A stretch of 25,786 bases of DNA from JADHUC01 sp964617665 (GTDB lineage: Bacteria; Planctomycetota; Planctomycetia; Pirellulales; Pirellulaceae), in assembly GCA_964617665.1 (NCBI GenBank), contig CAZUAH010000159.1, positions 1 through 25,786 on the forward strand. The letters run 5' to 3'. The notes beneath the pieces were generated by a model, which saw only the letters and a list, made by a program, of their open reading frames with translations, was not told the origin of the DNA and did no database searches. Of the stretch, positions 24,415 through 25,786 are shown one piece after another (the first letter of the stretch is position 1; the number at the start of each line of letters is the position of its first letter). Made by a program: the position numbers and the translations under genes.

Positions 24415-25551
24415 ATGAAGGCCGATGTGCTTGTTGGGGCGAGGAGATACGTGTTCCTTGGGACGTTCGTGGCACTCGTTACCGTAGCTTGGCCGTGCGG
24501 TGGATCCTGCGCTGAGGTACCAGACACACGGCCAACGGCGCAAGGCGAGGCGCAGCTTCAGGAGCGGCAGCGGCTGTGGCAGGAAAGCCAGCGGCTAAAG
24601 GCCGATGGGAAGACCGGCGAGGCGGTGGAGCTCATCAAACGCGTCTTGGCCATCGACCGGGAACTGGCCGCGTCCCGTCCCGCGGAACTCGCGGACACGT
24701 TGGAACGCTTGGCAAGTCTGCAGATGTTGGAGGAGGACTTCCTGGCGGCACGAGAGGCTGCCGCGGAGTGCTTGGAGTTACGGACGAAGCTCTTCGGCGA
24801 CAAACACTACAAAGTCACCGATACCCGCTCGGTCTTGGCCGCAGTAGAGTTGTTGGGGCGATTGACGAAGCATCAGTTTCAGGAGCTAGTGCAGGCCACA
24901 TGGCGTTTCGAGCAAGTGTACCACCTTCTTCGACGCGCGCGATATGCGGAGGCAGTGCCCTTTGCGAAGCGGGCGCTCCGTATTCACAGGGCGATCCTTG
25001 GTGAGCAGCACCCGCGTTATGCCGTTAGTCTGAATCGTGTCGGCTCGCTATACAAGGCGACGGGCGACTACGCGCAGGCCGAATGGTATTACCGGCAGGC
25101 GCTGGAAATCCGGAAAAAGGCTCTTGGGGAGGAGCACCCTGCCTTTGCTTCTAGTTTGAACGATCTCGGCTTGCTGTACGAAAACATGGGCGACCACGCG
25201 CGGGCCGAACCGCATTTCCAGCAGGCGTTGGTGATTTGGAAGAAGGTCCTGGGCGAAGAGCATCCCGACTACGCCACTGGCCTGAACAATCTCGGCAGAC
25301 TGTACATATCGATGGGCGCCTACGCGCGGGCCGAACGGTGTTTCGATCAGGCGCTGGAAATCCGGAAGAAGGCCCAGGGTGAGGAGCATCCCGACTACGC
25401 CACTAGCCTGAACGATCTCGGCTTGCTGTACGAAAGCATGGGCGACTACGCGCGGGCCGAACCGCATCTCCAGCAGGCGTTGGTGATTTGGAAGAAGGTC
25501 CTGGGCGAGGACCATCCCAACTACGCCACAAGCCTGAGCAGTCTCGGCTAG
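24415..25551 (+). CDS. Secreted TPR (kinesin-light-chain-type) protein, right end broken
   Basis: ATG 24415 follows the near-perfect AGGAGGTG (24403-24410). Residues 1-33 look like a signal peptide (YVFLGTFVALVTVAWP hydrophobic core). A helical region follows, then 42-residue repeats of the form ALEIRKKALGEEHPAFA-x-SLN-x-LG-x-LY-x-x-MGDYARAE. This is the TPR_10/12 type found in kinesin light chain-like bacterial proteins, which serve as protein-protein scaffolds. The repeats are 126 bp each. The frame stops at TAG 25549-25551, but the next repeat continues in register beyond it and the sequence there looks unreliable (see the gap entry). The real protein is therefore probably longer and runs out of the window. 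The gene is 20 bp after the zinc-knuckle gene. Confidence 0.8.
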   Translation: MKADVLVGARRYVFLGTFVALVTVAWPCGGSCAEVPDTRPTAQGEAQLQERQRLWQESQRLKADGKTGEAVELIKRVLAIDRELAASRPAELADTLERLASLQMLEEDFLAAREAAAECLELRTKLFGDKHYKVTDTRSVLAAVELLGRLTKHQFQELVQATWRFEQVYHLLRRARYAEAVPFAKRALRIHRAILGEQHPRYAVSLNRVGSLYKATGDYAQAEWYYRQALEIRKKALGEEHPAFASSLNDLGLLYENMGDHARAEPHFQQALVIWKKVLGEEHPDYATGLNNLGRLYISMGAYARAERCFDQALEIRKKAQGEEHPDYATSLNDLGLLYESMGDYARAEPHLQQALVIWKKVLGEDHPNYATSLSSLG

Positions 25552-25786
25552 ATCTGAATATAGCTCGTCTGCACACCGCTCGCCCTAGAGGGTCTCCAGC
25601 AGGCGTTAGAGATTATGAANNNNNNNNNNATTTTTACTGCCTGTGCATTCTCGGATTGCTTTACTGTTCGTTTTGAGAATTCTCTTGGGATGTACTGTTT
25701 TTCCAGCAGGCGTTGGTGATTCGGAAGAAGGTCCAGGGTGAGGAGCATCCCGACTACGCCACTAGCCTGAACGATCTCGGCTTGCT
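25552..25786 (+). other. Continuation of TPR array, corrupted around the gap
   Basis: The 45 bases after GGC (25546-25548) replace a repeat segment of exactly the same length. The 60 bases just before 25711 also match a repeat in length and in scattered bases, but with many substitutions. The final part from 25701 again codes cleanly for FQQALVIRKKVQGEEHPDYA up to the window end. The most likely explanation is low-quality sequence beside a gap rather than a real pseudogene. Confidence 0.65.
25620..25629. other. Assembly gap (10 N)
   Basis: Ten unknown bases sit inside the TPR repeat array. From the 126-bp period at least 19 further bases are missing if a single repeat spans the gap; whole repeats may also be missing. 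Confidence 0.98.

Larger units (their letters stand above)
25096..25786. repeat. 126-bp TPR-coding tandem repeats
   Basis: The CAGGCG anchor recurs at 25096, 25222, 25348, 25474 and 25600, exactly 126 bp apart. The next one is at 25707, only 107 bp later, across the N run. The repeats are near-identical in places, so read placement and assembly here are prone to collapse. Confidence 0.9.

Noticed and set aside
25048..25515. 155-codon minus-strand frame opposite the TPR repeats
   Set aside because: Produced by the 126-bp repeat on the complementary strand; repeats give repeated antisense peptides with no own start signals.

Overview
The window is about 25.8 kb of bacterial DNA with a moderately high G+C content. 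It most likely comes from a member of the Planctomycetota. The best evidence is the minus-strand gene ending at 17747. It joins a caspase-like domain to a 'YRLKITNVPGHPG...YPTL' module and a C-terminal secretin-type STN domain, a combination typical of that phylum. The giant STAND-WD40 protein, the kinesin-light-chain-type TPR protein and the secreted zinc-ribbon proteins fit the same picture. This assignment comes from recognising family patterns, not from a database search. A run of 10 N at 25620-25629 shows that the window comes from a draft assembly.

Layout. Positions 1-3107 hold an unrecognised gene preceded by a 23-bp tandem array, a solitary Dam-type adenine methylase, and a 0.9-kb non-coding stretch containing an imperfect ~250-bp tandem duplication. 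Positions 3108-4946 hold four short plus-strand genes: a 49-aa GTG-start protein, a DUF6908 protein, a 74-aa acidic protein and an RlmJ-like methyltransferase. Positions 5152-10062 hold one 1636-aa protein with a zinc knuckle, an RN-x4-H (HEPN-like) helical module, a STAND NTPase and 14-15 WD40 repeats. It is followed by a truncated second copy of the DUF6908 gene. Positions 10516-12577 hold a three-gene minus-strand cluster: a small protein, a HEPN-like helical protein and a PD-(D/E)XK nuclease-like protein. This cluster diverges from a plus-strand set (12749-16866) of an SF2 helicase, a DUF932 protein, two small proteins and an ARPP-1 domain protein, closed by a hairpin terminator. About 0.8 kb without a convincing gene follows. 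Positions 17747-21055 hold the caspase/STN lipoprotein on the minus strand. Positions 21376-24394 hold a frameshifted small gene and three related zinc-ribbon proteins. A secreted TPR protein runs into the assembly gap at the right end.

Interpretation. From 1 to about 16.9 kb the window looks like accessory or mobile-element DNA: solitary methylase, DUF932, ARPP-1, DUF6908, helicase, repeats and gene fragments. It carries two candidate defence modules, the HEPN-like/STAND/WD40 protein and the minus-strand small protein/HEPN-like/nuclease cluster. From about 17.7 kb onward it looks like ordinary planctomycete cell-envelope gene content. No tRNA, rRNA, CRISPR array or insertion sequence was recognised.
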